A DNA stretch of 64,000 bases from Maratus speciosus (taxonomy: Eukaryota; Arthropoda; Arachnida; Araneae; Salticidae), in contig OZ010792.1 in NCBI GenBank assembly GCA_963932465.1, positions 1,674,001-1,738,000 of the forward strand, given 5' to 3'. The position numbers and the translations under genes are program-made. The notes under the pieces are model-generated. The model searched no databases. It saw only the letters and a list, made by a program, of their open reading frames with translations, and was not told where the DNA came from. This document shows positions 1 through 11,681 of the stretch, one piece after another (the stretch's first letter is position 1; each line of letters begins with the position of its first letter).

Positions 1-424
1 CCTTATTTACTGTCATAAATTTATTAAAATGTGTGAAATAAATTCAGAAATAATTGTGATAATTGGCGGCTAGGTTTGCATGCTATAGTGCACTCATTAC
101 AGTACAGCACTAGCAGAGTAAGATTGCATAGATGTCACACTCACAATGTGATATTTTATAGATGTTCTGTGCGATGCACTGTAGACGTTGCAATGCGGCC
201 TCGCATTGATGACACAATGCGATATCTCGTAGATGTTTTGTGCGTACTACGTTACAACGCGACGTCGCTGGGCACGAACATTCGGCGATCACCAGATCAT
301 ATGCGAGACGATCAAGGAGGCATCACAAATGAAAGTGTGCTGTGTGGGCAGTAGTAGGTTAAAATCGTAGTTCGGACAAAAATCTGTTGAAACATGCGCT
401 TCATGTGTATGACCATTACCTACT
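1..424. other. Unassigned sequence with a short tandem duplication
   Basis: I see no gene here. Two similar 32-base units (141-172 and 211-242, both reading CACAATG-GATAT-TAGATGTT-TGTGCG) lie 70 bases apart. The stretch is richer in CG dinucleotides than most of the window. The open frame at 76-354 resembles no known protein and appears to be a product of the repeat. Confidence 0.4.
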
Positions 425-1051
425 CAGAACCGTAACTAGAGTGCGAAGCCAGAGGGGGCTTTGAATTTTTTTGCTGGGGCTAATCCACGAGCCTTTTCTC
501 TACCACTTTAATAAATAATAAAATTAGAGGGTAAATACTCCTCCCTGTCCAGATATTTGATGGAAAAATTTATAATTTGATAATAATTACATGTTCAGTT
601 ATTAGGAACATTGCAATTTACATGTTAAAAATAAATGCATTCAAAATTTGAAGATCCTGGCAAATAACATTTTCCTAAAATAATATAATTCAGAAATTCT
701 GCGTCTCTTATTAGTAGATTTGGTTCGTTTTTACCCGAGTATTAAATACCTTTTGGGGCACAAAATATCACTTTTTCTGGTTGCTTGATATTTAAAATGC
801 CTTATAAGGAATAATAATAAAACACTATACCTAAAAGTTTCTCTATCACTTTTCAGCATCTTTTATGTATTTTAGCAATTTTAAAGTATTTGCAAGAAAA
901 AGTTTTAAAATCTTTAATGTAATAGGTATACTATTACTATTATATTAAAATACTATGAGAGCTAGAGGGGGCTTAAGAGAATACTAGAGGGGGCTTAAGA
1001 GAATACTAGAGGGGGCTCAGCCCACCTTGCCCCCATCTGGTTACGGCCCCG
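425..1051. mobile_element. Non-autonomous hAT-like element (627 bp)
   Basis: An exact 8-bp target-site duplication, TACCTACT, flanks the element at 417-424 and 1052-1059. Its ends are imperfect inverted repeats: CAGAACCGTAACTAG on the left and, as reverse complement, CGGGGCCGTAACCAG on the right. Near the right end the unit CTAGAGGGGGCTTAAGAGAATA is tandemly repeated about three times (962-1019). An 8-bp duplication is typical of hAT elements. There is no coding capacity, so any movement would need a transposase from elsewhere. Confidence 0.8.
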
Positions 1052-1165
1052 TACCTACTTTACAGATTTCGTAAACCTCGGAATGGCAAACTTACATTCC
1101 AGAACATGGCGGCATTCACCGGGACGAGTTCAATTAGACAAGTTAGCAAATATTAGCTTCTCCAT

Positions 1166-1803
1166 TGGGAATTAAAACGGCCTATAGAGGCGCTGCTCGC
1201 AGCTTTCGGTACAGGAAAAATGTCCCTTTAACTAATGCTAAAATGTCATTGAAATAATTCTTTAGTGTAAATGCATTTGAAAGCATTAGATATTGGCGAT
1301 TCAAGCGCTCGAATACGCCATCTGGTGGAGAAAAGATGTAACTTCTTGCTTCAGAATAGATCCGTGAAAGAGCATTGCATTACATGTATTTTATGTTCAG
1401 AATGATTTTACTTTGCACAATTTCAGATTTCCTGTGACATTTGCGTTCTGTCTTATATGACAAAGTAAAAAAATATCCGCATTTGAATATCTAAAACTTT
1501 CAAATGCATTTACAATAAAGAATTATTTCAATGGCACTTCAGCATTAGTTAAAGGGAAATTAAAGGTACAATTTTCCCTGTACCGAAGGCTGCGAGACCT
1601 ATAGACCGTTTTAATTCCCAATTCAAATTCGGATAATTTTTACTATGTCATATAAGACAGAACACAAATGTCGAGTTACAGGAAATCTGAAATTGTGCAA
1701 AAGAATAATCATTCTGAACAAATTTAAAGTACATGTAAAGTACACGCTTGCCCGGCACTTTACTGAAGCGAGAAGTTACATCTTTTTTCCATCAGATGGC
1801 GCT
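1166..1803. repeat. Interleaved inverted repeats (A-B-A'-B')
   Basis: Segment 1166-1290 is the imperfect reverse complement of 1498-1623. Segment 1314-1462 is the imperfect reverse complement of 1648-1803. The pairs interleave rather than nest, so the region cannot form one simple hairpin. It probably arose by inverted duplication of a longer A-B unit with some rearrangement. I found no target duplication or transposon ends. Confidence 0.7.
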
Positions 1804-2769
1804 TAAATCGCGAATAAAAAGCGTTAATCGGAGCAGTTGTAAAATCGTTTTAGATTTAAATTCGGATAATTTTTATCTTGCCAGGCTACACTTATCTATA
1901 CAGACCACATGTCGAGCCACATGTAATCTTTTTTTCCACAAGATAAATCAGGCTTTTCGTTTTCTCTCCTCTCGCTGTCTCTCTTCGAAATGTCGTCCAC
2001 GGAGTAAAGGTTTATCTATCGCAACTCCCAAATGTCATTGTTGTTATGGGAAAATTGCTTAGCTTCTGTTGGCAACAGTTGTAGGCTCGTTTTGCGGTCT
2101 TGGGAGTGTAAACTAAACTAAACTATATTCTTTATCGTATAACATTTATGGTTTATTTTCAATATATATCTATTAATTTATAAGCTAAAACAATTTATCG
2201 GTGTGAAAAGTTGGTAAGATTCATATTTTAAATCATTTTAAGAATGTTAACGACTGTCATCAGTTTTATTTTGTGTACAGTGTTGCTCTTTTGTTTTTGG
2301 ATTAGCATTTATTCTTGAACATCATTGATCTATAGCTCATTTAAGAATGTTGAGTTTATTTCAAATTCATCTTTCACACCTATTAAATTAAAAATCATAT
2401 TGCAATTTAATGTTAAATGTTACTTCTCAATATGTTGGCATTTGTTCAAAATGGCTGCATGATGGTTCTTGTGTTATAGCGGGAAGCGTAAATTTTATCT
2501 TAAGTTTTCACTTGTCTTTCCGATCATTATTTGTTAGTTGTTATAGGGTGATTGTGATACTTTATAAAAGTTCATGATGTATTTTTGATACTTTTACTTA
2601 AGCCGGTAGAAAATCTCGTCAATAGCAGCTTTTATTTTTCATGTGTATAAATTAGAAAAAATGCTTTGATGTTGAAGTAAAATGTTTCAATTTATGGTAT
2701 TATTTCTTTTTATTATAATTAGTTATTTTAAATGAAATGAGGGTACCTCATTGTAACAGTTTGTCATGT
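1804..2769. other. AT-rich intergenic sequence, no gene seen
   Basis: Neither strand shows a recognisable coding segment, RNA gene or terminal repeat. The frame at 1748-2062 has no family resemblance and runs out of the inverted repeat before it. Confidence 0.4.
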
Positions 2770-3037
2770 CAGTGCTTGAAATTTAATTTTCCCTAGGAAG
2801 GGAGTTTATTATACATATTTTACGTGCTATTTAAAGAATTACATTAATAAATACAAAGCAAACTATCATTATAAAAAATATCGACAACTCAAAACTCTGA
2901 TACAAAATGTTTATTTTATATGAGGAAGAAAATCAAGCTATAAAACGTCAACTTTTACTAATGTTATAGACCCTTAACAATAAGGTTGTTAAATGAATTT
3001 CTGAATTTAAAGTTTATTCGATTTTGGGTACTGAAGC
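2770..3037. mobile_element. 5'-end fragment of the CAGGGCTTGAAATT hAT family
   Basis: The first ~265 bases match, with substitutions, the left end of the hAT element at 17626: the terminal CAG-GCTTGAAATT, then a CCTAGGA-GGGAG block, GTGCTATTTAAAGAATTACA, and an ending near TTCGATTTTGGG. The match stops at 3037, where another CAGGG end begins. It is a truncated copy. Confidence 0.65.
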
Positions 3038-3758
3038 CAGGGTGTCTACAGAATCTAGGAATCGTGGAAAAATCAGGGAAATTTGTTTATATGCGAAAAT
3101 ATTTGCATTTTCACTTTGCCAACACGAGTGATTCATCTATTTTGTATACTATATTTTTTAACATGCTGATTAGTCTTTCCCAGTATTTCTAAAAAGATGC
3201 ATGTGGTATGAGTTTTTAGGCAGAATCCCAAAACAGGCGAGACACCCCATTTCGCGACTTTTCTGACAATCACCAAACACCCTACATACGCCCAAGGTTA
3301 TTAGACATATAGGTTGGCTCGTCACTAAGGACGCTGCTCCGCCCACTCTCGTTGCTATGAGGGATCATACGTCACAAGAATCCCAGAAGGACAATTCCCT
3401 ATCTGCCGTAAGAATAAAATAGGAGTTTCGATTTATTAAAAATTGTACAAACTTTCATTTTTCAAATGCTAACACTCACATTTGACAGTTTATTTTACTT
3501 GAGTAAACGAACTAGGTAAAGTATGTAGTTTATACACTTTTTCTCAAATCTTCATAGAGTTAGTAGGGTTCAAAGTTTGAGGATAGGACAGTTAAACTTA
3601 CATGGCAAATTTAAATTTATAGCTTCCCAAAAAAATCATCTGATTGATTTTTTTTTTCTTTTTTATTAAGATGCAATGAGTGGGCCCAAACATAATCTAG
3701 GCATTCCTTTTATTCAAAAACACATTTATATTTTATTTATAAAAATTATTATTAATAA
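3038..3758. other. hAT-like end followed by low-copy sequence
   Basis: A CAGGGTGTCTACAGAATC sequence at 3038 looks like the start of a hAT element, but I found no partner end. Bases ~3280-3390 (including TTATTAGACATATAGGTTGG and ACGTCACAAGAATCC) recur in reverse complement at ~34880-34975. Both copies lie outside a repeat A end. No gene seen. Confidence 0.4.
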
Positions 3759-4517
3759 GAGCTATTCCATCTCAATTCAGGCAGGCAGTACTGATATGCG
3801 TCAATTCACCATCATAGATTTTTTTCAAAAAATTACAGTAGTTACAACTAAGTAATACATAAAATTTCCCAATGGGATTTTTCTCCCAAAAATTTTTTTC
3901 TGTGGTTACAGCACTTTAAAGTTTACGATAAAATTGACAATTTTCGAAAAAACAGAAAAACTCTTCATTTTGAAGCGAACACAGTATCAAAAATATTTAA
4001 CGTATACAGTCAATTTATTTTTTACAAATAGTTATTAAGCTGAATTTTACTTTAGCATAGTTTTAAAAAATATAGTGACATTTTAAATTAATTTAAAAAA
4101 AATGTTTCTAAGTACTAAAAATGGAATTATTACTAATTTTAAGATTTTTTTTTTCAGAATGAAAAACATATCTTAAAGCTAAACATTGATGGTAATCCAA
4201 AGACCTTTAATGGGACTTTCACAGTAAATTTTATTTTAAGCCTGAGATGCATGCAACTTTTGCAATTCAATTTTAAATTATGCAAAATTTCGTAAAATCG
4301 CTATTTTTGAGATGCAATTTCTTAAAAACACCATTTTTTTAAAATCTGATAATATGCTCAATTGATACCTTATTAGTTTCTAATAAATACCTTATAAGCA
4401 AATTGTGTGTTTTTGCTTAGAAAATTTTATATGATTTTTTGAAAATAACATGTTGTGTATATTTTTCAAAAGACCAGAAAGTCAAGCTTTTTCTTATTTC
4501 ACTTAATTTATAATTGA

Positions 4518-4918
4518 TTATGAAAGTAATTGGTGGATAGGACAAATCAGTAGCATATCACGAGAACTAAGTGACATTTACAGCATCATTCATATACCCT
4601 ATGGTCCATCAAAAGCATTCCAGTGGCCAGAAGAATCGGGAAAGAAATCTGGAATCGATACCAGGCAGGAAAGAGCATCAATACATCTTGCAACCATCAT
4701 GTTTGGCGAGTGGTGCCCATTAAATTTGGCGAGTGAGGACAATAAAGTTAATCGCCACGTTTTAAGTGTTACTCGACGCATTTATCTTTTTTCTTTCCAG
4801 ACTCTTCTGGCTACAGGAATGCTTTTTCTGGACCATGGGGTATATGAATGATGCTGTAATATCCCTCAGTTCTCTTGATATGCTATTGATTTGTCCTATC
4901 CATCAATTATTTTCATAA
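4518..4918. mobile_element. Long-TIR MITE (401 bp), copy 1
   Basis: The two ends are imperfect inverted repeats of about 125 bases, starting TTATGAAA-TAATTG-TGGA and reading inward through GGACAAATCA-TAGCATATCA. The second copy is at 11185-11562 in the same relative position in S2. It therefore inserted before the S block was duplicated. This copy holds ~26 extra bases around 4707, where a GGCGAGTG motif is repeated. No clear target duplication. Confidence 0.75.
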
Positions 4919-4983
4919 AAGCACCCAATGAAATCACCGATTTATAAATCGTGCATTGAATAATGTTTTGTTATATGGCTGGA

Positions 4984-5323
4984 TAAAGGTCAAAATTAGC
5001 ACTGGCCACCGGCCACAGGGCCAGTAAATGGAAAAAAGTGGCTAGTGAAAAATTGTCTATCAGCGGCCACCTTCCGGCCACTTTTTTACAAGGAGATAAT
5101 AAAATTTTCTTGCATTTCATCAAGGATTCTACTTTTTTTGGTTCCAATATATTTATATTAACATATTTATTTGGGCTATTCAGTTTTAGATTAATACTTA
5201 TAGAAATTTTACTGTTTAGCATTTTGAAATAGAAAAGTGGCCGCTAGTTTAATGAAAGTGGCCACTTAAAAAATTAGTCCTACCGGCCATTGGCCGCTAA
5301 TAAAATTTACCAATTTTGACCTA
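4984..5323. mobile_element. Short element of the TAAAGGTYAAAATT family (340 bp)
   Basis: The ends are TAAAGGTCAAAATT and, reversed, TAGGTCAAAATT. A direct repeat TATATGGCTGGA of at least 10 bases flanks it. Inside both ends are GGCCACCGGCCA / CCGGCCATTGGCC motifs. Bases next to the left end match, in reverse, the right end of the 2.4-kb element at 11682-14103, so the two belong to one family. It is absent from the matching site in S2, so it inserted after S1 and S2 separated. No coding capacity. Confidence 0.75.
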
Positions 5324-5568
5324 TATGGCTGGAGGTTTCAACTTTTGTCAATGCATTTTTAATTATTCGTCCCATATAACCTTCATTATTTTTAATCATC
5401 CAATAATGTTTAGATCGTATACCAGAGCAATTCCATCTCAGCTCAGGCAGGACATGTCAATTCACCATCATAGATTTTTTTCAAAAAATTACAGTAGTTA
5501 CAACTACGTAATACATAAAATTTCCCAATGGGATTTTTCCCCCAAAAATTTTTTTCTGTGGTTACAGC

Positions 5569-6871
5569 CAGGGTTCGTTGATATATATCGATGGATATAT
5601 ATCATGATATATATCTTGATATATATCCGATATTTATTTTTAAAATATCAAGATTTTTGATATTTTCGATATTTTCAAATTCTTGATATTTATTTTCAAA
5701 ATATCAAGATGTTTGATATTTTGTTTATTTTATATTTATTTTCAAAATATCACTGAGCAAGACATTTTTTATATTTCCTACATTCAAAGCAAGTGTAAAT
5801 GAAATTTCTACCTGTTATTGACTGTGTCATTCTGTAGGTGTCGATAATGAACTTTTGTTTCTGGCAATGACTTTTTTAGGAAAAGAAAAGAAATCTTTTC
5901 CAAACTTTGTTTGAAACTTTTATATTTAAATGTAGAACTAATAATTATGTGAGACAGTTAATTCAGAACAGCCATTGAAAGATAAAATGTAATTTAAATA
6001 ATCGTTTATATACAGCCAGGGTTTGTTGATATATATTATGATATATAACCGATATTTATTTTCAAAATATCAAGATTTTTTATATTTATTTTCAAAATAT
6101 GAATGTGTATAAGATATTTTTGATATTTTCAGTGGTAGTTTGTAATATTTCAGTGTAAATTAAATAAATTTTCAACTGTTATTGACTGTGTGAATCTGAT
6201 AAAGAACTTTTGTCTCTTTTGAATGTGACTTTTTTAGCCAAAAAAGAAAACAAATATAATTTTCAAGCTTTGAATTTGAAGCTTTTATTTTTAAATGTTG
6301 AACTAATAGTTATGTGGGACATAATTAATTCAGAACAACCATTGAAAGACAAACTGACTAATTTAAATAAGCAGTTATATACAGCTTCATTAGAAAATAA
6401 TCTTTTCTCAAGTTTTGGTTCAGTTGAATTTAAACTACAACATGTTAGGAAATACGAAATAAGACATTTTATACTTACATTTATGTTAAAATTTTTCAAT
6501 TAAAAAAACTTTTTGTATCTGTTTTAAAAATCTGTTTGTATCTGTTTTAAAAATATCTGATTTTTTTATACTTGATCTTGGTATTAAATCATATACTTAA
6601 TTTTTTTATGAGTGTATAAAGCAAATTGTTATTGTTTTCAATTTTGTTCTAAGAAAAAAAAAATGCATTTTTCGAATATTGTTTGATTAAGTTTTCATGT
6701 TAAGTGCAATATATTTTAGTTTCTAATCTATATTATGCTCGAAAACATTTATTATCAGCAGTAAGTTGGCTGCTTCGAAAATATCGGATATATATCGAAA
6801 ATATCGGATATATATCAAAATATCGGATATTTTTGATATTTTCGAAAATATCATGATATTTACGAACTCTG
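5569..6871. mobile_element. hAT element with ATATATC-rich ends and internal duplication
   Basis: The ends are CAGGGTTCGTTGATAT and, reversed, CAGAGTTCGTAAATAT. An exact 8-bp duplication GTTACAGC lies at 5561-5568 and 6872-6879. The terminal regions consist largely of GATATATATC-type palindromic units. The segment 5569-6008 is imperfectly repeated from 6017 onward, starting with a second terminus CAGGGTTTGTTGATAT, so a left half has been tandemly duplicated inside the element. L' has an empty site at ~16690. No transposase domain is recognisable; the 97-residue frame at 6210 is not one. Confidence 0.85.
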
Positions 6872-6964
6872 GTTACAGCACTTTAAAGTTTATGATAAAA
6901 TTGACAATTTTCGAAAAAACAGAAAAATGCTTCATTTTGAAACTAACACAGTATCAAAAATATT

Positions 6965-7993
6965 GGTGCGATCGCAGTTTACTCTCCTTCTTGGCGCAAT
7001 TTTCAAAAATCGCCAAATTGGCGCATTTTCGCGTACTAACTCCCGGAGCGCTGCAACATCCGGGAGAGAGTACGTAAAATTATTATTTGTTTTCTCTTCT
7101 CGTATCTCGTATGTTTTGAAACAAGTACCTATCTAGACAAATGCTTAAAATGTGAAAATAGATATTCGATCAGTCATTTTTCTCTTATTTTAACCTGTAT
7201 TTTTGAGTAAAAATAATACATAAAATTTCAAATTTTTTCGAAATACATTTAAAAAAAAATACATTTCATATTTTTAAAAATACATTTTATAAAATATACC
7301 TAAAAACAAAACTTTCACTTACCCAAATTATTAAAAAAAGAGCGTTTGTTAACAGTAATGGGAGCAAAACAATGTTTTTTTTTTTATCAGAGGGGCCTTT
7401 TTTTTTTTTTAATCAGGGGGGCTACCGCCCCCCTGAAACCCCCCGTTTTTTTATTCATAATTTTACCTTGTGCTCTAGGATGTCATTCAAAAGCATCACT
7501 CAATCTGTCACTTTTAGTCATTCATAGCTTGGAACAATCAACCTTTCTTTCGTACATAATTCAATCAATGCTCAAAAATACAGGTAAAAATAAAGGAAAA
7601 CTGATCGAATATTTATTCTCACCTATCAAGCATTTATCCAGATAAGTACTTGTTTCAAAATATACAAGATTGAGAAAACAAATAATAAAAACACGCGACT
7701 GCGACACAAAGTGACAACTCTTCAACGTAAAATCCACTGCAGCAATATCAACGTTTTTCTAAACAAATTCAAAATGTTCCTCGATTCTCTTCTTTGTCCA
7801 ATAAGAAAGCCTTTTACAAAAAAAATAAGCTTCCAATTCGGTCCAATTAGAAAGCAGCTTAGAAAACAAGGAGTTTAACCATCAACTCTCTCCGGAGAAA
7901 TCTTAGGGTTGCCATATTTTGTGACGTGTCCGAGGAGCAGCCCGATTACCACATTGGCGCAGTTATCAAAGGAGAGTATATTGCGAATTACCC
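6965..7993. mobile_element. Foldback-type element with 8-bp target duplication
   Basis: It splits repeat A in arm L, flanked by the 8-bp duplication AAAATATT (6957-6964, 7994-8001); L' has the empty site. The ends are imperfect inverted repeats sharing the TACTCTCCTT core and a GCGCC/GGCGC motif. A second inverted pair lies at ~7120-7180 and ~7592-7655 (CAAGTAC-TATCT, ATATTCGATCAGT). There is no coding region. The GG-starting ends with an 8-bp duplication could fit Merlin or a related group, but I cannot assign it. Confidence 0.65.
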
Positions 7994-8559
7994 AAAATAT
8001 TTAACGTATCCAGTTAATTTATTTTTTACAAATAGTTATTAAGCTGAATTTTACTTTAGCCTAGTTTTAAAAAATATGGTGACATTTTAAATTAATTTTA
8101 AAAAATTGTTTCTAAGTACAAAAAATGGAATTATTACTGATTTTAAGATTTTTTTTTTCAGAATGAAAAAAAATATTTTAAAGCTAAACATTGGTGGTAA
8201 TCCAAAGACCTTTAATGGGAGTTTCACAGTAAATTTTATTTTAATCCTAAGATGCATGCAACTTTTGCAATTCAAATTTAAATTATGCAAAATTTCGTAA
8301 AATCGCTATTTTTGAGATGCAATTTTTCAAAAACACCATTTTTTAAAAATCTGATAATATGCTCAATTGATACCTTATTAGTTTCTAATAAATACCTTAT
8401 AAGCAAATCGTGTGTTTTTGCTTAGAAAATTTTATATGATTTTTTGAAAATATCAAGTTGTGTATATTTTTCAAAAGGCCAGAAAGTCAAGCTTTTTCTT
8501 ATTTCACTCAATTTATAATGTGATTAAATTTTTTATAAAAAGAATAATATGTAGTAATT

Positions 8560-9980
8560 TTTAATAAAAGGTGTAGCAAAATATCTAGTAGTTAAATCCA
8601 GAAAAATTAAAAAAGAAAAAGTAGTTTATGCGCAATCTGATCCTTATATTAGACATATAGCACTAAATGTTGCATTGTCCTGCTATTTAGAGGATAACAA
8701 AGATTGAACTAAAGATAGTCCAAACAAAAGTGATGTTATTTGTATTAAAAATGATGGTGCGAAAATTAAAAGAGAAACGTTTTATGACACAGTCTGTTGA
8801 AGAAACATAATTTAATGAAAAAAGAAAATCCTTCTATGACAAAGGTGGCCAACCGTGGCATGCCAGACAATACTAAAATTTTACAGAAAAAGTCGGCTTC
8901 TGAAATTACAGAGATTCGATGATTAGATAAGGAAATGATTACTATAAAATTTTAGTGGTGTCGAGCATGCCACAGTTGGCCACCCCTGCTGTATGAAAAT
9001 AAGACTATCAAAATTTCATTCACTATATCCAAAATTTATCTAAATTCAGCCAATACAAGTAGTACGCTGTTCTGTTTACTGCAGTAATTAGAAATTAATA
9101 TGTGTAGCTCTTAAAAATTTAACAGGCATTCAAGTTAGAGAAGATCTGATGACGAAATGCTAATATAGAAAAATAAGCAATGAAAATTGTTGACTCGAAG
9201 AGTGTGGTGAGTGCCCTGAGGTACAAAAATTCTTAGTCGAAGCTTTTCATTTGAATGAAGAGGAAGGGGTTGTATATGCTATATGGGAGGATGATGACTT
9301 AATAAAAAAGTTGGTATGGATTGAAAAAAATTCTAGAAGATGTAAGGCACTGGGTGAGAAAAGCAATTCCTCATTATCACTCAAGGAAAAATCAGACACA
9401 AAGAATTGCTGAGGTAAAGTTATCAAAAAAAAAAAAAATGTGTGCTTGTGATACATTCTGACTTTGCTAAAAACTGGTCGCTAATACTGACAGATGAAGT
9501 ACAAGGCTTTCACTGGCAAAATACTCAAATATCATTATTTACCTGTACAGCATATTTTAGAGAAGAAATAGAGTTTTATTGTAGTTTCTGATGATATAAC
9601 TCATGATACAGCTCATGCTGTTTGTGCCATAGAAAATATAAAAAAAGAATTATCTAAGTTGTACCAATTACAAACACTGGAATCAATTGTGTATATATCA
9701 GATGGAGATAGAGCACATTTTAAAAAACTATTATTTTGATGGATTGCACAAAAATAATGAAGTTGTACTAAAGAAGTGGATTTTTTCAGCTACTGGAAAT
9801 GAAAAAAGTGCATGTGATGCTGTAGGGGGATTATGTAAGCATTATGCAACGAAATTTAATCTCCAAAATGAGCCAATAAGAGCCATCCGAGATTCTGTCT
9901 CATTTGTTGCTGAACTATCCTCTCTGTTAAAAAAGTATCCTTCTACTCCATCTAGACAGAAACATTATTCAAGTCTATAG
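8560..9980 (+). pseudogene. Decayed DDE transposase of the DFSENY/SHGK family (copy in L)
   Basis: Discontinuous plus-strand coding pieces can be read. Around 9440-9480 comes CVLVIHSDFAKNW. Near 9580-9690 come IVVSDDITHDTAHAVCAI and SIVYISDGDRAHFKN. The open frame 9687-9980 then contains WIFSATGNEKSACDAVGG. These align in order with IHIDFSENY, HFLSDSPSNQYRN and NFTEASHGKEAPDGVGG of the protein at 61420-63102, which suggests a D-D-E active site. The usual SHGK is GNEK here. Several stops and frameshifts and a MITE insertion (8840-8988) break it, so it is dead. An identical 97-residue frame lies in L' (14623-14916). The superfamily name is uncertain. Confidence 0.7.
8840..8988. mobile_element. 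Short hAT-type MITE (149 bp) in arm L
   Basis: The ends are CAAAGGTGGCCAACCGTGG and, reversed, CAGGGGTGGCCAACTGTGG. The flanks TTCTATGA and CTGTATGA match at 6 of 8 positions, consistent with an old hAT duplication. It is also present in L' (15619-15767), so it was there before the inverted duplication. It interrupts the decayed DDE gene. Confidence 0.75.
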
Positions 9981-9987
9981 AGCTAAT

Positions 9988-10382
9988 CAGGGGTCTGTCC
10001 AGACTTTTCTCACAGGGTCCTGTTTTTGTGAAATTGTGAAGTTTTTTTTATTTTTGTGAAAATTCTAGTCATAATTTTGTGAATTTTAAATTATCGATGT
10101 CTTCATGTTCTATCATTCATATATAAAAAGCTAAGTAATATGCTTTTTGGTGAGTTAAACTGCTTACTTACAGGCTAGATTTTATTTTTAAATTACTAAA
10201 TTTGTGAAAAGTTCAATTTAAAGGTGAAAACATTCTGTGAAAGGTCTCTTTAATAAGAGACAAATAATTTTGTGAAGGGTCCTGTTTGGGGATAAAAAAT
10301 TTTGTGAAGGGTCTTGTTTTAAGATAAATTACTTTATGAAGGGGCCTTTAAAGGACCTAAAATTTTCCTAAACACATCCCTG
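9988..10382. mobile_element. hAT-like MITE with GTGAAGGGTCCTGTTT repeats (L copy)
   Basis: The ends are CAGGGGTCTGTCCAGACTTT and, reversed, CAGGGATGTGTTTAGGAAAA. A ~40-base unit containing TTGTGAAGGGTCCTGTTT is repeated several times inside. The copy in L' (14189-14615) has one more unit, so the internal array has changed length since duplication. The flanks share only CTAAT, so no full target duplication is shown. Confidence 0.65.
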
Positions 10383-11184
10383 CTAATAATGAGAAAGAAT
10401 AAGCTAATGTAAAATGTATTGTTGGTGAGCTATTCAATCTCAATTCAGGCAGGCAGTACTGATATGCGTCAATTCACCATCATAGATTTTTTTCAAAAAA
10501 TTACAGTAGTTACAACTAAGTAATACATAAAATTTCCCAATGGGATTTTTCTCCCCAAAATTTTTTTCTGTGGTTACAGCACTTTAAAGTTTACGATAAA
10601 ATTGACAATTTTCGAAAAAACAGAAAAACTCTTCATTTTGAAACGAACACAGTATCAAAAATATTTAACGTATACAGTCAATTTATTTTTTACAAATAGT
10701 TATTAAGCTGAATTTTACTTTAGCATAGTTTTAAAAAATATAGTGACATTTTAAATTAATTTTAAAAAAATGTTTCTAAGTACTAAAAATGAATTATTAC
10801 TAATTTTAAGATTTTTTTTTCAGAATGAAAAACATATCTTAAAGCTAAACATTGATGGTAATCCAAAGACCTTTAATGGGACTTTCACAGTAAATTTTAT
10901 TTTAAGCCTGAGATGCATGCAACTTTTGCAATTCAATTTTAAATTATGCAAAATTTCGTAAAATCGCTATTTTTGAGATGCAATTTCTTAAAAACACCAT
11001 TTTTTTTAAAATCTGATAATATGCTCAATTGATACCTTATTAGTTTCTAATAAATACCTTATAAGCAAATTGTGTGTTTTTGCTTAGAAAATTTTATATG
11101 ATTTTTTGAAAATAACATGTTGTGTATATTTTTCAAAAGACCAGAAAGTCAAGCTTTTTCTTATTTCACTTAATTTATAATTGA

Positions 11185-11562
11185 TTATGAAAGTAATTGG
11201 TGAATAGGACAAATCAGTAGCATATCACAAGAACTAAGTGACATTTACAGCATCATTCATATACCCTATGGTCCATCAAAAGCATTCCAGTGGCCAGAAG
11301 AATCGGGAAAGAAATCTGGAATCGATACCAGGCAGGAAAGAGCATCGATACATCTTGCAACCATCATGTTTGGCGAGTGAGGACAATAAAGTTAATCGCC
11401 ACGTTTTAAGTGTTACTCGACGCATTTATCTTTTTTCTTTCCAGACTCTTCTGGCTACAGGAATGCTTTTTCTGGACCATGGGGTATATGAATGATGCTG
11501 TAATATCCCCCAGTTCTCTTGATATGCTATTGATTTGTCCTATCCATCAATTATTTTCATAA
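11185..11562. mobile_element. Long-TIR MITE, copy 2
   Basis: This is the same element as 4518-4918, at the same place in block S2, with ~125-base imperfect inverted ends. It lacks the ~26 extra bases of copy 1. The 85-residue open frame across it (11238-11495) is not conserved in copy 1 and is not a gene. Confidence 0.75.
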
Positions 11563-11681
11563 AAGCACCCAATGAAATCACCGATTTATAAATCGTGCAT
11601 TGAATAATGTTTTGTTATCTGGCTGGAGGTTTCAACTTTTGTCAATGCATTTTTAATTATTCGTCCCATATAACCTTCATT

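Larger units (their letters stand above)
3759..5424 (+). repeat. Block S1: repeat A copy 1 with MITE and insertion
   Basis: This block is repeated directly at 10427-14144 (S2). It begins with GAGCTATTCCATCTCAATTC, runs through repeat A (3759-4517), a MITE (4518-4918) and a shared tail that ends ATGTTTAGATCGTAT. Repeat A is an AT-rich ~750-base terminal region also found at 5425, 10427, 16836 (inverted), 22672 and 34806 (inverted). Its start resembles the ends of the DDE-family element at 55116. The 63-64 residue frames inside it recur only because the repeat recurs; I do not regard them as genes. Confidence 0.8.
5425..10426 (+). repeat. Left arm L of an 11.4-kb inverted repeat
   Basis: L starts GAGCAATTCCATCTCAGCTC and ends TGTATTGTTGGT. 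Its inverted copy L' occupies 14145-16836. Without the two later insertions (5569-6871 and 6965-7993) L is ~2.65 kb, close to the 2.69 kb of L'. L contains repeat A, a decayed DDE transposase fragment and two hAT-type MITEs, all shared with L'. The arms are nearly identical apart from scattered substitutions and one extra short unit in L' (near 14300). Confidence 0.85.

Noticed and set aside
6210..6503. 97-residue frame as a transposase
   Set aside because: There is no catalytic or zinc motif, an equivalent frame overlaps on the other strand, and it lies in the duplicated half of a hAT element.
8087..8300. 64-67 residue frames repeated at 10770, 16309 and 16319
   Set aside because: They are shared only because repeat A is repeated; they occur on both strands and the 10770 copy is frameshifted relative to the others.
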